Assembly: GCF_029919115.1 (NCBI RefSeq)
Contig: NZ_CP123990.1
Location: forward strand, 5,358,501-5,422,500
DNA: 64,000 bases
From: Variovorax paradoxus
GTDB lineage: Bacteria > Pseudomonadota > Gammaproteobacteria > Burkholderiales > Burkholderiaceae_C
Direction of reading: 5' to 3'
Below are positions 18,026-27,511 of the stretch, one piece after another. Positions within the stretch are counted from its first letter, which is position 1. Each line of letters begins with the position of its first letter. The position numbers and the translations under genes were made by a program. The notes below the pieces were generated by a model, which saw only the letters and a list, made by a program, of their open reading frames with translations, was not told where the DNA came from and did not search any database.

Positions 18026-21000
18026 TCAGTCGTAGACCACCGCGGCTTTTCCAGCTTCAGCCTGTGCCGTCCAGCTTGCCAGCGCGGCATCGGTCGGGAA
18101 GAACTTGGCGCGCTCGCCAAGCTGCAACTCGACTTGCGCGCCGCCGCGTGCCATTGAAAGGCGCACGGGCAGCCCCTGCACCAGGTCGCCGTGCTCGCTT
18201 TGCTCGGTCCGCGGCGGAAAATCCTTCACCAGGCGCGCGATGTCGGGCGCCTTGCCATTCACGGCCACCCGCAGGAACTTGCCGAAGCGGCAACGCGCCG
18301 TGGCCAGGTCCCACACCTGCTGCACCTGAAAGCGCGCCTCGAAACCGCCGCGGCCCGGCTGGAGCCGCCCGCTCACGATCACCAGTTCGTCGTCTTTCAG
18401 GGTGTTGCGGTTCGCATTGATCAGCGCCTCGTCGGCGGTCGCGTCGATGGAGTCCGACTTGTCGTCGAGCTTGAAGATCGCCAGCCGTCCGCGCTGGCCG
18501 TTGATCACGCGGAAGTCGCTCACGATGCCCGCAATCACCTGCTGGTCGCGCGTGTCCATCAGGTCGCCGATCTCGCGCTTGCAGAAGCGCCGCACCTCGT
18601 GCGCCACTTCGTCGAACAGGTGGCCCGAGAGATAGAAGCCCACGGCCGTCTTTTCGTAGGTGAGCCGCTCCTTCACGCCCCAGGGCGTGGCGTCGACCAG
18701 TTCGGGCTCCTGGGTGGCCGAGCCGTGCTCGCTGTCGCCGAAGATGTCGACCTGCGCCGCATTGGCCTCGGTAGCCACAGCAAACTCGAAGGCGCGGTCG
18801 ACCGAGGCAATGAGCGAGGCGCGGTTCTGCTGGATGGCGTCGAACGCGCCGGCCTTGATGAGCGCTTCGACCGTGCGCTTGTTGATGCGCTGGCGGTCGA
18901 TGCGCACGCAAAAATCGAACAGGCTCTTGAACGGCCCGCCCTCTTCGCGTGCCCGAACAATGGCTTCGACGGCGAGTTGTCCCGTGCCCTTGACGGCCCC
19001 CAGGCCGTAGCGAATCACCTTGTCGGTAACCGGCTCGAAGCGGTAGTTGCCGCGGTTCACGTCCGGCGGCTCGAAGGTAAGGCCGAAGTTTTTCTGCGCG
19101 TCTTCGAACAGCACCTTGAGCTTGTCGGTGTCGTCCATTTCCACGGTCATGTTGGCGCAGAAGAACTCGGCCGTGTAATGGACCTTGAGCCAGCCCGTGT
19201 GGTACGCCAGCAGCGAGTATGCGGCGGCGTGCGACTTGTTGAAGCCGTAGCCCGCGAACTTCTCCATCAAGTCGAAGATCTCGTCGGCCTTGTCCTGCGG
19301 AATGCCGTGCGTCTTGAGCGCGCCCGCGCGGAATTTCTCGCGGTGCTCGGCCATCTCCTCGAGCTTTTTCTTGCCCATGGCGCGGCGCAGCAGGTCGGCG
19401 CCGCCAAGCGAGTAGCCGCCCAGGATCTGCGCGGTCTGCATCACCTGCTCCTGGTAGACCATGATCCCGTAGGTCTCGGAGAGCATCTCGGCCACGGCCG
19501 GATGCGGATACTCCACCTCTTCGCGGCCGTGCTTGCGCGCCACGAAGCTCGGAATCAGGTCCATCGGGCCCGGCCGGTACAGCGCGTTGAGCGCAATCAG
19601 GTCTTCAAGGCGCGTGGGCCGTGCGTCCTTCAGCATGCCCTGCATGCCGCGGCTTTCAAACTGGAACACCGCTTCCGTCTTGCCCTCGGAAAACAGCTTG
19701 TAGGTTTCGCGGTCGTCCAGCCTGATGTTCTCGTACGCGAAGTTCTCCTGCCCCTTGTGGCGCTTGACGATGAACTCTTTGGCAATCTCGAGAATGGTGA
19801 GAGTGGCCAAGCCCAGAAAGTCGAACTTCACGAGGCCGATGGCCTCCACGTCGTCCTTGTCGTACTGGCTCACGGCCGAGTCGCTGCCGGGCTGCTGGTA
19901 CAGCGGGCAAAAATCGGTGAGCTTGCCGGGCGCAATCAGCACGCCGCCCGCGTGCATGCCGATGTTGCGGGTCATGCCTTCGAGCTTTTGCGCAAGCTCC
20001 ACCAGCATGCGCACTTCTTCTTCCTTCTCGATGCGGGCCGCAAGCTGCGGCTCCATCTCGATGGCGTAGTTGTTCTTGTCGCCGTCCACCTTCGGATCGG
20101 GCGGGTACTGGATGGTGACAGGCTGGCCGGGCTTGTTCGGAATGAGCTTGCTGATGCCGTCGCAGAACATGTAGCTCATGTCCAGCACACGGCCCACGTC
20201 TCGAATGGCGGCGCGCGCGGCCATCGTTCCGAAGGTGGCGATCTGGCTCACGGCCTCGCGGCCGTACTTGTCCTTCACGTAGTCGATCACGCGGTCGCGA
20301 TTGCCCTGGCAGAAGTCGATGTCGAAGTCGGGCATCGAAACGCGTTCGGGGTTCAGGAAGCGTTCGAACAGCAGCTTGTATTCGAGCGGGTCGAGGTCGG
20401 TGATCTTCAGCGCATAGGCCACCAGCGAGCCCGCGCCCGAGCCCCGGCCCGGGCCCACCGGACAGCCGTTGTTCTTGGCCCACTTGATGAAGTCGCCCAC
20501 GATCAGGAAGTAGCCCGGGAACCCCATGTTCAGGATGGTGTTGATCTCGAACTCCAGCCGCTCGACGTAGCGCGGCCGCTCGGCATCGCGCTTGGCGGGG
20601 TCTGGATACAGGTGCACCAGCCGCTCCTCGAGGCCCGCGAACGACTCCTGGCGGAAGAACTCGTCGATCGGCATGCGAACGCCTTCACTGATGAAGGGCG
20701 TCGGAAAATCAGGCAGTTGCGGCTTGCCGAGCACCAACGTCAGGTTGCAGCGCTTGGCAATCTCGACCGTGTTGGCCAACGCACTCGGCACGTCGGCAAA
20801 GAGCGCCTCCATCTCCGCGGTCGACTTGAAATACTGCTCTTCGGTGAACTTGCGAACCCGGCGCGGGTTGCCAAGAATTTCACCCTCCGAGATGCAGACA
20901 CGTGCCTCGTGCGCTTCGTAGTCCTGGCGTTCGGCAAACTGCACGGGGTGCGTGGCAACCACGGGCAGGCGCAGCCGCGCGGCGAGCTTCACGGCGGCAA

Positions 21001-21544
21001 TCACATGTGGCTCGTCCTCCGGACGTCCGGCGCGCTGCAGCTCGATGTAGAAGCGGTGCGGGAACATGCTCGCCAGCTGCAGCGCCAACTCTGCGGCGCG
21101 TTCTTCCTGTCCCTGCAAGAGCGGTGCACCCAACGGTCCGGCTTGCGCGCCCGAAAGCGCAATCAGCCCACCCTGCAACTCTTCGAGCCATTCGAGCTTG
21201 CAGGCCGCCTGCGACTGGCCCCGGCCCACGTTCTGCGTCCAGGCACGCGCCAGCAACTCGGAAAGGTGCAGGTAGCCCTCCATGTTCTGCACCAGCAGCA
21301 CGATCCGCGTGAGCACGCCGGGCTCCTTGCCCAGCCCCTCGACGAAGATTTCAGCGCCGATGACCGGCTTGACACCCTTGCTGCGCCCCTGCTTGTAGAA
21401 CTTGATCGCCCCGAACAGGTTGTTCAGGTCGGTGATGGCCAGTGCGGGCTGCTTGTCGGCAGCGGCGGCCTTGACGACTTCGTCGATTCGATTGGTGCCG
21501 TCGACGACGGAAAACTCGGTGTGCAGGCGCAGGTGAACAAACAT
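18026..21544 (-). CDS. dnaE: DNA polymerase III alpha subunit
   Basis: Replicative polymerase, 1172 residues, of the DnaE1 type. The N-terminal PHP domain starts 'VHLRLHTEFSVVDGT'. The polymerase core contains 'VGPGRGSGAGSLVAYAL' and the catalytic acidic motif 'PDFDIDFCQGNRD'. A helix-hairpin region ('NKRTVEALIKAGAFD') and a C-terminal OB domain follow. The ATG at 21544 is the conserved start (MFVHLRLHTEF). A TACAAT hexamer on the minus strand (21556-21551) ends only 6 bases before the ATG, which would give a near-leaderless transcript if it is the -10 box. Confidence 0.98.
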   Translation of the reverse strand: MFVHLRLHTEFSVVDGTNRIDEVVKAAAADKQPALAITDLNNLFGAIKFYKQGRSKGVKPVIGAEIFVEGLGKEPGVLTRIVLLVQNMEGYLHLSELLARAWTQNVGRGQSQAACKLEWLEELQGGLIALSGAQAGPLGAPLLQGQEERAAELALQLASMFPHRFYIELQRAGRPEDEPHVIAAVKLAARLRLPVVATHPVQFAERQDYEAHEARVCISEGEILGNPRRVRKFTEEQYFKSTAEMEALFADVPSALANTVEIAKRCNLTLVLGKPQLPDFPTPFISEGVRMPIDEFFRQESFAGLEERLVHLYPDPAKRDAERPRYVERLEFEINTILNMGFPGYFLIVGDFIKWAKNNGCPVGPGRGSGAGSLVAYALKITDLDPLEYKLLFERFLNPERVSMPDFDIDFCQGNRDRVIDYVKDKYGREAVSQIATFGTMAARAAIRDVGRVLDMSYMFCDGISKLIPNKPGQPVTIQYPPDPKVDGDKNNYAIEMEPQLAARIEKEEEVRMLVELAQKLEGMTRNIGMHAGGVLIAPGKLTDFCPLYQQPGSDSAVSQYDKDDVEAIGLVKFDFLGLATLTILEIAKEFIVKRHKGQENFAYENIRLDDRETYKLFSEGKTEAVFQFESRGMQGMLKDARPTRLEDLIALNALYRPGPMDLIPSFVARKHGREEVEYPHPAVAEMLSETYGIMVYQEQVMQTAQILGGYSLGGADLLRRAMGKKKLEEMAEHREKFRAGALKTHGIPQDKADEIFDLMEKFAGYGFNKSHAAAYSLLAYHTGWLKVHYTAEFFCANMTVEMDDTDKLKVLFEDAQKNFGLTFEPPDVNRGNYRFEPVTDKVIRYGLGAVKGTGQLAVEAIVRAREEGGPFKSLFDFCVRIDRQRINKRTVEALIKAGAFDAIQQNRASLIASVDRAFEFAVATEANAAQVDIFGDSEHGSATQEPELVDATPWGVKERLTYEKTAVGFYLSGHLFDEVAHEVRRFCKREIGDLMDTRDQQVIAGIVSDFRVINGQRGRLAIFKLDDKSDSIDATADEALINANRNTLKDDELVIVSGRLQPGRGGFEARFQVQQVWDLATARCRFGKFLRVAVNGKAPDIARLVKDFPPRTEQSEHGDLVQGLPVRLSMARGGAQVELQLGERAKFFPTDAALASWTAQAEAGKAAVVYD

Positions 21545-21605
21545 CCTCCCATTGTAGAAACCGGCACTCCACGATGTGGGTTGGCAATCCCTACAATTCC
21601 GCCCC

Positions 21606-22391
21606 GTGCAAGAGATTTTGAATATTGCGGCCTACAAGTTCGTAGCCATCGACGACAGCCCCGTGCTGCGTGAAGACCTGCGCGGGCGCGCCCAGGCGCT
21701 GGGCCTCATGGGCACCATCCTCCTGGCGCCCGAGGGCATCAACCTGTTTTTGGCTGGCGCTGCCGACGCCATTCGCAGCTTTGTGGCCAGCCTGCGCGCC
21801 GATCCGCGCTTTGCAGACCTGGAAACCAAGGAAAGCTGGTCGGCCACGCAGCCCTTCCGCCGCATGTTGGTGAAGCTCAAGCGCGAGATCATCCGCATGG
21901 ACCATCCGGCCATCCAGCCGGCGGCCGGCCGCGCACCCGGCGTGGACGCGCAAACGCTCAAGCGCTGGCTCGACCAGGGGCATGACGACGCAGGCCGCGA
22001 GATTGCGCTGCTGGATACGCGCAACGACTTCGAGGTCGACGAAGGCACCTTCGACGGCGCAATCGACTGGCGCATCACCAAGTTCACCGAGTTCCCCCCG
22101 GCGCTCAAGGCGCACCGCGCCGATTTCGCGGGCAAGACGGTGGTGAGCTTCTGCACGGGCGGCATCCGCTGCGAAAAGGCCGCCATCCTGATGCGCGAGG
22201 AAGGCGTGGAGAATGTGCTGCAGCTCGAAGGCGGCATCCTGAAATATTTTGAAGAAGTCGGCGGTGCGCACTACCACGGCGACTGTTTCGTGTTCGACGG
22301 CCGCCGCGCGCTGGCGCCAGACCTGAGCGCGCGCGCAGCCGATGCGAGTGCGCGCGCATCGGAAGACCCCGACCTGGAACGTAAAAGCTAG
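21606..22391 (+). CDS. trhO: tRNA uridine 5-hydroxylation rhodanese TrhO
   Basis: Rhodanese-domain protein of the YceA/TrhO family. TrhO makes 5-hydroxyuridine at tRNA position 34 using oxygen. It is 261 residues. The N-terminal acylphosphatase-like part is followed by a rhodanese domain with the active-site loop '[13 protein letters not shown]'. The GTG at 21606 ([12 protein letters not shown]) is chosen because the conserved part starts there; an in-frame ATG at 21576 is possible. A TACAAT hexamer (21592-21597) sits only 8 bases before the GTG, implying a very short or absent leader. The gene diverges from dnaE. Confidence 0.9.
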   Translation: MQEILNIAAYKFVAIDDSPVLREDLRGRAQALGLMGTILLAPEGINLFLAGAADAIRSFVASLRADPRFADLETKESWSATQPFRRMLVKLKREIIRMDHPAIQPAAGRAPGVDAQTLKRWLDQGHDDAGREIALLDTRNDFEVDEGTFDGAIDWRITKFTEFPPALKAHRADFAGKTVVSFCTGGIRCEKAAILMREEGVENVLQLEGGILKYFEEVGGAHYHGDCFVFDGRRALAPDLSARAADASARASEDPDLERKS

Positions 22392-22415
22392 GCCCCGCAG
22401 CGCGAGGCCTTCTTT
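22390..22415. terminator. Terminator hairpin between convergent trhO and pirin genes
   Basis: AGGCCCCGC/GCGAGGCCT stem of 9 pairs with one mismatch, a 3-base loop, then TCTTT on the plus strand. It starts at the last base of the trhO stop codon and lies before the convergent pirin stop. Reasonable rho-independent terminator for trhO. Confidence 0.55.
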
Positions 22416-22427
22416 GCTGCGAACCCG

Positions 22428-23351
22428 TCAGACCGGCACGGTGCCGACGTCGGGCTCCCGCACGCCAAAGGGCTTGCCCGGCAGCGGAATGAATTCAGTC
22501 TCACCCGGTACATGGCCCATGCGCTGTGCGGCCCAGTCGGACCCTGCCTCCAGAATGCGCTCGCGCCGGCTGGAGACGAAGTTCCACGTGATGTAGCGCG
22601 GGCCATCGAGCGGCTCGCCGCCGATCACCATCAGGCGTACCGCCACATCGGTGCTCAGCACCGCGCCCTGGCCGTCCGGCAGCACAACCATTGTGTGCGC
22701 CTCAATGGCCTCGCCGTTGACGCGCGCATCGGCATCGACGGCATAGACGGCTAGTTCCGCTGCAAGCGCGGGCAGTTCGAAGCGGCCGCCCGCGGGCAAC
22801 GCAATATCGAGGTAGAGCGTCTGCGACCGCGTCTTGACCGGTGAGCGCTTTCCAAAAGCCTCGCCCACCAGCACGCGCACTTGCGCGCCCTGCTCCACAA
22901 GCTCGGGAATGGCGCTGGCCGGCGTGTGCTCGAAGCTCGGCTCGACCTCTTCATGCGCCTGCGGCAGCGCGGCCCAGAGCTGCAAGCCGTGATTCACGTA
23001 GGTATCTGCCTTGAGCCGCTCGGGCTTGCGCTCGGAGTGCACGATGCCGCGGCCCGCCGTCATCCAGTTGATGGCGCCGGGCAAGATTTCCTGCACGCTG
23101 CCGAGGCTGTCGCGATGCATCATCGCGCCCTCGAAAAGATAGGTGACCGTGGAAAGGCCGATGTGCGGATGCGGCCGCACGTCGTGCTCGGCGCCGGGCT
23201 GCTCGGTGGCCGGGCCAAAGTGGTCGAAAAAGACGAACGGGCCGACCGAGCGGCGCTTCGCGGCCGGCAGCAGGCGCCGTACCTTGAAGCCGCCGCCGAG
23301 GTCCTTGTCGGCGGGATGCAGCGATTGAAGGGAGTCCATACGCCGCATCAT
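22428..23351 (-). CDS. Pirin family protein
   Basis: Bicupin protein of 307 residues. The N-terminal cupin has the metal ligands in 'RPHPHIGLSTVTYLFEG' (two His) and 'RGIVHSE', as in pirins. Pirins bind Fe(II); some show quercetin 2,3-dioxygenase activity, and the physiological role is usually unknown. The gene lies 3 bases after the WrbA-like gene and is probably co-transcribed. Two adjacent ATGs (23351 and 23348) are possible starts. It is the second pirin of this cluster but of a longer subtype than the one at 24493. Confidence 0.9.
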   Translation of the reverse strand: MMRRMDSLQSLHPADKDLGGGFKVRRLLPAAKRRSVGPFVFFDHFGPATEQPGAEHDVRPHPHIGLSTVTYLFEGAMMHRDSLGSVQEILPGAINWMTAGRGIVHSERKPERLKADTYVNHGLQLWAALPQAHEEVEPSFEHTPASAIPELVEQGAQVRVLVGEAFGKRSPVKTRSQTLYLDIALPAGGRFELPALAAELAVYAVDADARVNGEAIEAHTMVVLPDGQGAVLSTDVAVRLMVIGGEPLDGPRYITWNFVSSRRERILEAGSDWAAQRMGHVPGETEFIPLPGKPFGVREPDVGTVPV

Positions 23352-23354
23352 GCC

Positions 23355-23918
23355 TCAGGCCTTGCCGGCCACCCAGCGGTCGGCGGCCTTGGCCACGCGC
23401 TCGCCGAACAGGCGGGCGGTGTCCAGGTCGCCCTGCGGCATTTCGGCGGGCGAAGAGTCCGAGGGCGACTGAGCCATGGCGCCGCTGAACGAAGCCACGT
23501 AGTTGATGTCGTTGCGCTGCGCGGCCTTGGTGTTGCTCGGCATGATTGCAGTGCCGACCCAGACGCCGCCTTGCTGCATTGCAAGCGTGAACAGGTAGTG
23601 CAGCGTGGAGAGCTTGTCGCCGTTCATCGATGCACTGTTGGTGAAGCCCGCAAACATCTTGTCTTTCCAGGCCTGCGTGAACCACGGCTTGGACGACGCG
23701 TCGGCAAACTTCTTGAACTGCCAGCTCACGCTGCCCATGTAGGTGGGCGAACCCATGATGATGGCGTCGGCTGCATTCAACGTTTCCCAGCCGCCGGCCG
23801 GCAGGTTGCCGTCGGCATCGATCTGGACCAGCTCGGCATTTGCGCCTTCTGCCACGGCTTGGGCCATGCGTTGCGTGTGGCCATAGCCCGAATGAAAAAC
23901 AACTGCGATCTTGGACAT
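23355..23918 (-). CDS. Flavodoxin/NADPH-dependent FMN reductase family (WrbA-like)
   Basis: Flavodoxin-fold protein of 187 residues. The FMN phosphate loop is 'HSGYGHTQRMA', followed by 'IIMGSPTYMGSVSWQFKKF', the block shared with WrbA quinone reductases. WrbA enzymes reduce quinones by two electrons and protect from oxidative stress. This protein lacks several WrbA-specific loops, so the subgroup is open. The ATG at 23918 gives MSKIAVVFHSG; the longer upstream reading has no conserved sequence. Operon with pirin downstream and DoxX and pirin upstream. Confidence 0.87.
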   Translation of the reverse strand: MSKIAVVFHSGYGHTQRMAQAVAEGANAELVQIDADGNLPAGGWETLNAADAIIMGSPTYMGSVSWQFKKFADASSKPWFTQAWKDKMFAGFTNSASMNGDKLSTLHYLFTLAMQQGGVWVGTAIMPSNTKAAQRNDINYVASFSGAMAQSPSDSSPAEMPQGDLDTARLFGERVAKAADRWVAGKA

Positions 23919-23973
23919 GAAATGACTTTGAGTTGAAGGTGAAGAAATCAGAGGCGGCAAGAAGACAAACCGA

Positions 23974-24411
23974 TCAGCGCTTGTCGATGCTGAAACGGCC
24001 GGCACCGAAGGCGACAAAGGCGAGCAAACCGCCGGAAATGGCGATGTTCTTGAAGAACATCAGCTGGTTCACGAAGGCCTTGTCGGCGGGCATGCTCCAG
24101 TAATTGTGGAACAGCACCGAAGCCGCCACAGTGAACACCGCCAGCACCACGGCCGCCAGGCGCGTCTTGAAGCCGACGAGCAGCATCAGGCCAAGACCCA
24201 GCTCCACGACGATTGCAATGACTGCCGCAACCTGCGGCAGCGGCGCACCGACGGACGAGATGTACCCCACCGTTCCCGCAAAGCCCATGAGCTTGCTGAA
24301 GCCCGCGGGCACGAAAAGCAGCGCCAGCAAAATGCGGCCCACCAGCGCCAGCGTGTCTTGCGCGGCGGTGGGATTGTTGATGGCGGTTGCGCTGATTGCA
24401 GTGGTTGTCAT
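23974..24411 (-). CDS. DoxX family membrane protein
   Basis: Small integral membrane protein of 145 residues with four predicted spans (about residues 22-42, 55-77, 83-102 and 114-133). The DoxX pattern 'LALVGRILLALLFVPAGFSKL' is visible in two halves. DoxX proteins are found with redox and sulfur-stress genes; some support superoxide detoxification or thiosulfate:quinone oxidoreductase. Here it lies between two pirins and a flavodoxin, which suggests a quinone or redox-stress role by association. Confidence 0.88.
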   Translation of the reverse strand: MTTTAISATAINNPTAAQDTLALVGRILLALLFVPAGFSKLMGFAGTVGYISSVGAPLPQVAAVIAIVVELGLGLMLLVGFKTRLAAVVLAVFTVAASVLFHNYWSMPADKAFVNQLMFFKNIAISGGLLAFVAFGAGRFSIDKR

Positions 24412-24492
24412 GATGAAACTCCTCGGTTGTTGAAAATTGAAATTTGAAAGAAGAGAGCAGGAGCAAAGAGTGCGCCTGCCCAGGCCGCCAGG

Positions 24493-25194
24493 TCAGGCTG
24501 CCAGGTCGAACACAAGCACTTCGGCATCCTTGCCGGCGCCGAGCGTCAATTGCGATTCGCCCTGGAGCATTGCGGCGTCTCCGCCCGACAGCTTCTGGCC
24601 GTTCACTTCGAGTTCGCCGCGCACCAGGTGCACGTAGCTCTTGCGCTCGGGATCGAGCGCCAGGCTGGCTTTTTCATCACCGTCGAGCAGGCCTGCGAAC
24701 AGGCGCGCATCGGCGTGCACCGTGACCGAGCCGTCGGCACCGTCGGGTGAAGCCACCAGGCGCAGCTTGCCGCGCTTTTCGTCATTGCCGAATTTCTTCT
24801 GCTCGTAGCCCGGCGCAATGCCGCGCACGTTCGGCTCGATCCAGATCTGCAGGAAGTGCGTGGTCTCGTCGGCCTTGTGGTTGAACTCGCTGTGCATCAC
24901 ACCGCGGCCCGCGCTCATGCGCTGCACGTCGCCCGGCGGGATGGACTCGATGTTCCCCATGCTGTCCTTGTGCGCCAGTTCGCCCGAAAGCACGTAGCTG
25001 ATGATTTCCATGTCCTTGTGACCATGGGTGCCAAAACCGGCACCCGCGGCCACGCGGTCTTCGTTGATCACCCGCAGGTTGCCAAAGCCCATGTGGGCCG
25101 GGTCGTAGTAGCCGGCAAAAGAAAAGCTGTGAAACGAGCGCAGCCAGCCATGGTCGGCATAACCGCGTTCCTGTGATTTACGGACTTGCAACAT
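24493..25194 (-). CDS. Pirin family protein (YhaK type)
   Basis: Short pirin of 233 residues beginning MLQVRKSQERGYADHGWLRS, close to YhaK and other one-and-a-half-cupin pirins. Metal-site residues are in 'THGHKDMEIISYVLSGEL' and 'RGVMHSEFN'. YhaK is thought to respond to nitrosative or oxidative stress; quercetinase activity is reported for related YhhW. The ATG at 25194 has an AGGAG site. It is the first gene of the minus-strand pirin-doxX-flavodoxin-pirin cluster and diverges from a LysR gene. Confidence 0.9.
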   Translation of the reverse strand: MLQVRKSQERGYADHGWLRSFHSFSFAGYYDPAHMGFGNLRVINEDRVAAGAGFGTHGHKDMEIISYVLSGELAHKDSMGNIESIPPGDVQRMSAGRGVMHSEFNHKADETTHFLQIWIEPNVRGIAPGYEQKKFGNDEKRGKLRLVASPDGADGSVTVHADARLFAGLLDGDEKASLALDPERKSYVHLVRGELEVNGQKLSGGDAAMLQGESQLTLGAGKDAEVLVFDLAA

Positions 25195-25370
25195 CGTCGA
25201 ACTCCTTCGGCCCTGCCCCGTGCGGATGCCCGGGCCTTCTTCGTATGCCGCGCCGGATGCGCAGCGGATGTGAAGAACTTTAGGTCCGCACCCCTCCTTC
25301 AAAAGCGCCGGGTTTTGATGGCATCATTCAAATTATTTGATCAATCGATCGAGCATCCGACGGAGCCGCC

Positions 25371-26324
25371 ATGCCCAGCGCCAGAGACGTACTGACCCCC
25401 GACGCACTCTCCATGCTCCAGACCGTGGCAAGCACGGGCAGCTTTGCCGGCGCCGCGCGCGCGCTCAACCTGGTGCCCAGCGCGCTCAGCTACCGCGTGC
25501 GCCAGATCGAAGACGCGCTCGACGTGCTGCTGTTCGATCGCAGCGCCCGCCAAGCCCGCATCACCGAGGCTGGCGCCGAACTGCTGCGCGAAGCGGCGCG
25601 ACTGCTGGGCGAAATCGATGCCGTGGCCAACCGCGTGAAGCGCGTTGCCACCGGCTGGGAGCCAATGCTCACCATTGCCGTGGACAGCGTGATCGCACGC
25701 GATCCGCTGCTCGACCTGGCCACCGCCTTCTTCGCGCTCGACCCGCCCACGCGGCTCAAGCTGCGCGATGAAACGCTGCTCGGCACCATCGAGGCGCTGA
25801 CCAGCGGCGAGGCCGACCTCGCCATCGGCGCTGTGCTCGACGCGGCAAGCCTGGCCTTCACCGCCACCGGCATCCGCAGCCGGCCCATCGGCGAGCTGTG
25901 CTTCGTCTATGCGGTGGCGCCGCACCATCCGCTCGCGCGCCTGCCCGAGCCGTTGACCGATGCGGTGCTGCGGCAGCACCGCGCGGTGGCCGCTGCCGAT
26001 TCTGTGCGCAGCGGCCCCAGCATGACGGTCAACCTGGTCGGCGGACAAGACGTGCTCACCGTGCCGAGCATGCATGCCAAGCTGAACGCGCAGCTGCACG
26101 GCCTCGGCGGCGGTTTTCTGCCCGAGCCCATGGCGCGTCCCTACATCGAAGCCGGCCACCTGGTCGAACGCAAGACCGAGCGCAAGCCGCCGCTCGCAAC
26201 CATGCATTGCGCCTGGCGCGTGCGCAGCGCGGGCGGGCCGGGGCGCGCGCTCGAATGGTGGCTTGCACAGTTCGACCACGAGGCCACGCGGCGGGCGCTG
26301 CTCGAGCGGCATCGGGGGCGCTGA
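25371..26324 (+). CDS. LysR-family transcriptional regulator
   Basis: 317 residues. The winged helix-turn-helix is at about residues 12-70 ('LQTVASTGSFAGAARALN' then 'PSALSYRVRQIE'), followed by a periplasmic-binding-like effector domain with 'IAVDSVIARDPLLDLATAF'. It diverges from the pirin/DoxX/flavodoxin cluster across 176 bases, the standard arrangement for a LysR protein that controls the divergent operon. The effector is unknown. Confidence 0.92.
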   Translation: MPSARDVLTPDALSMLQTVASTGSFAGAARALNLVPSALSYRVRQIEDALDVLLFDRSARQARITEAGAELLREAARLLGEIDAVANRVKRVATGWEPMLTIAVDSVIARDPLLDLATAFFALDPPTRLKLRDETLLGTIEALTSGEADLAIGAVLDAASLAFTATGIRSRPIGELCFVYAVAPHHPLARLPEPLTDAVLRQHRAVAAADSVRSGPSMTVNLVGGQDVLTVPSMHAKLNAQLHGLGGGFLPEPMARPYIEAGHLVERKTERKPPLATMHCAWRVRSAGGPGRALEWWLAQFDHEATRRALLERHRGR

Positions 26325-26412
26325 GCGCCTGCCTCCCGGGAGTGCCCTTCGCAGACCGATGTAGAGTGCGCACACATCCATCGTTTCCCCGTACACAAGA
26401 AAAGAGTCCCTC

Positions 26413-27504
26413 ATGACCACTCGCGCAACTGCCAAGACGGCAAAGGCCACCGACCGCCACCGAACCCCCGCCGCCCCGCGCCACTACGCCGTCGTGGGCG
26501 CCGGCATTGCCGGCGTGGCCTGCGCACGCACGCTGGTGCAGGCCGGCCACAAGGTCACCGTGTTCGAACGCGAGGCCGCGCCCGGCGGGCGCATGGCGAG
26601 CATCGACACCGCCTTCGGCCGCTTCGACAGCGGTGCGCAGTACTTCACCGTGCGCGACGCGCGCTTTGCGCTGGCGCTCGAAGCCACGCCGAGCCTTTGC
26701 CGCCCATGGAGCGCCAACCTCGTGCGCGTGCTCGACGCACACGGCCGCGTGGCCGAAGCGGCATTGCCGGGCCGCGAATCGCACTGGGTCGCCCAGCCCG
26801 GCATGGATGCGCTGGTGGCCCACTGGGCCGCGCCGCTCGGCGGCAACCTCGTGACCGGCACGCAGGTGACGCAGATCGAACCCGATGCGCTCGACCCGAA
26901 GCGCTGGCAGCTGCGCACCGCGGGTGCGGACGACTCGCAGCACGTGTACTCCGGCTTCGACGCCGTGCTGCTCGCCCTGCCGCCATCGCGCACACGGGCG
27001 CTCTTGGGCGACGGCAAGCTCTCGGCCAGCATCAGCCAGAAGATCGAGCCCGTGCGCATCGCGCCCTGCTGGACGCTGATGATCGCCTTTCCGCAGGCCA
27101 ACCAGGCCAACATGTCGCACCTCGGCCCGCAATGGAATGCGGCGCGCAGCACGCACCACCGCGTGGCATGGCTCGCGCGCGAATCGTCCAAGCCCGGGCG
27201 CGAACGCGTCGAGCGCTGGACGCTTCAGGCCAGCGCCGCATGGTCGCAAGAACACCTGCGCGACGACGCCGCACGCGTCGAAGCCAAGCTGCTGCGCGCC
27301 TTCTCCGAGATCACCGGCATCCATGCCGCGCCCACGCATGCCCAGGCACGCTGCTGGACCGAAGCCCAGACGCAAGTCCCCGTCGGCAAGAGCCACCTGT
27401 GGGACGCCAAGGCCCGCATCGGCGTGGCAGGCGACTGGTGCACCGGCCACCGGGTGGAAGACGCTTTCCTCTCGGGCCTCTCGCTGGCGCTTGCAGTGAT
27501 CTGA
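26413..27504 (+). CDS. FAD-dependent oxidoreductase, renalase-like
   Basis: 363 residues. A basic N-terminal extension of about 25 residues precedes the Rossmann dinucleotide motif '[17 protein letters not shown]', and '[12 protein letters not shown]' and the later '[14 protein letters not shown]' are hallmarks of the renalase-like NAD(P)/FAD amine oxidase-type group. The C-terminus has '[19 protein letters not shown]'. Substrate unknown. gluQ follows after only 7 bases, so it may share a transcript with gluQ and trmB, though no functional link is evident. Confidence 0.85.
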   Translation: MTTRATAKTAKATDRHRTPAAPRHYAVVGAGIAGVACARTLVQAGHKVTVFEREAAPGGRMASIDTAFGRFDSGAQYFTVRDARFALALEATPSLCRPWSANLVRVLDAHGRVAEAALPGRESHWVAQPGMDALVAHWAAPLGGNLVTGTQVTQIEPDALDPKRWQLRTAGADDSQHVYSGFDAVLLALPPSRTRALLGDGKLSASISQKIEPVRIAPCWTLMIAFPQANQANMSHLGPQWNAARSTHHRVAWLARESSKPGRERVERWTLQASAAWSQEHLRDDAARVEAKLLRAFSEITGIHAAPTHAQARCWTEAQTQVPVGKSHLWDAKARIGVAGDWCTGHRVEDAFLSGLSLALAVI

Positions 27505-27511
27505 TCCGCGG

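Noticed and set aside
18191..21673. 1160-codon open frame on the plus strand, antisense to dnaE
   Set aside because: It is the mirror of the codon bias of dnaE (GC-rich third positions keep the opposite strand open). The translation has no domain-like pattern, while dnaE matches its family over its full length.
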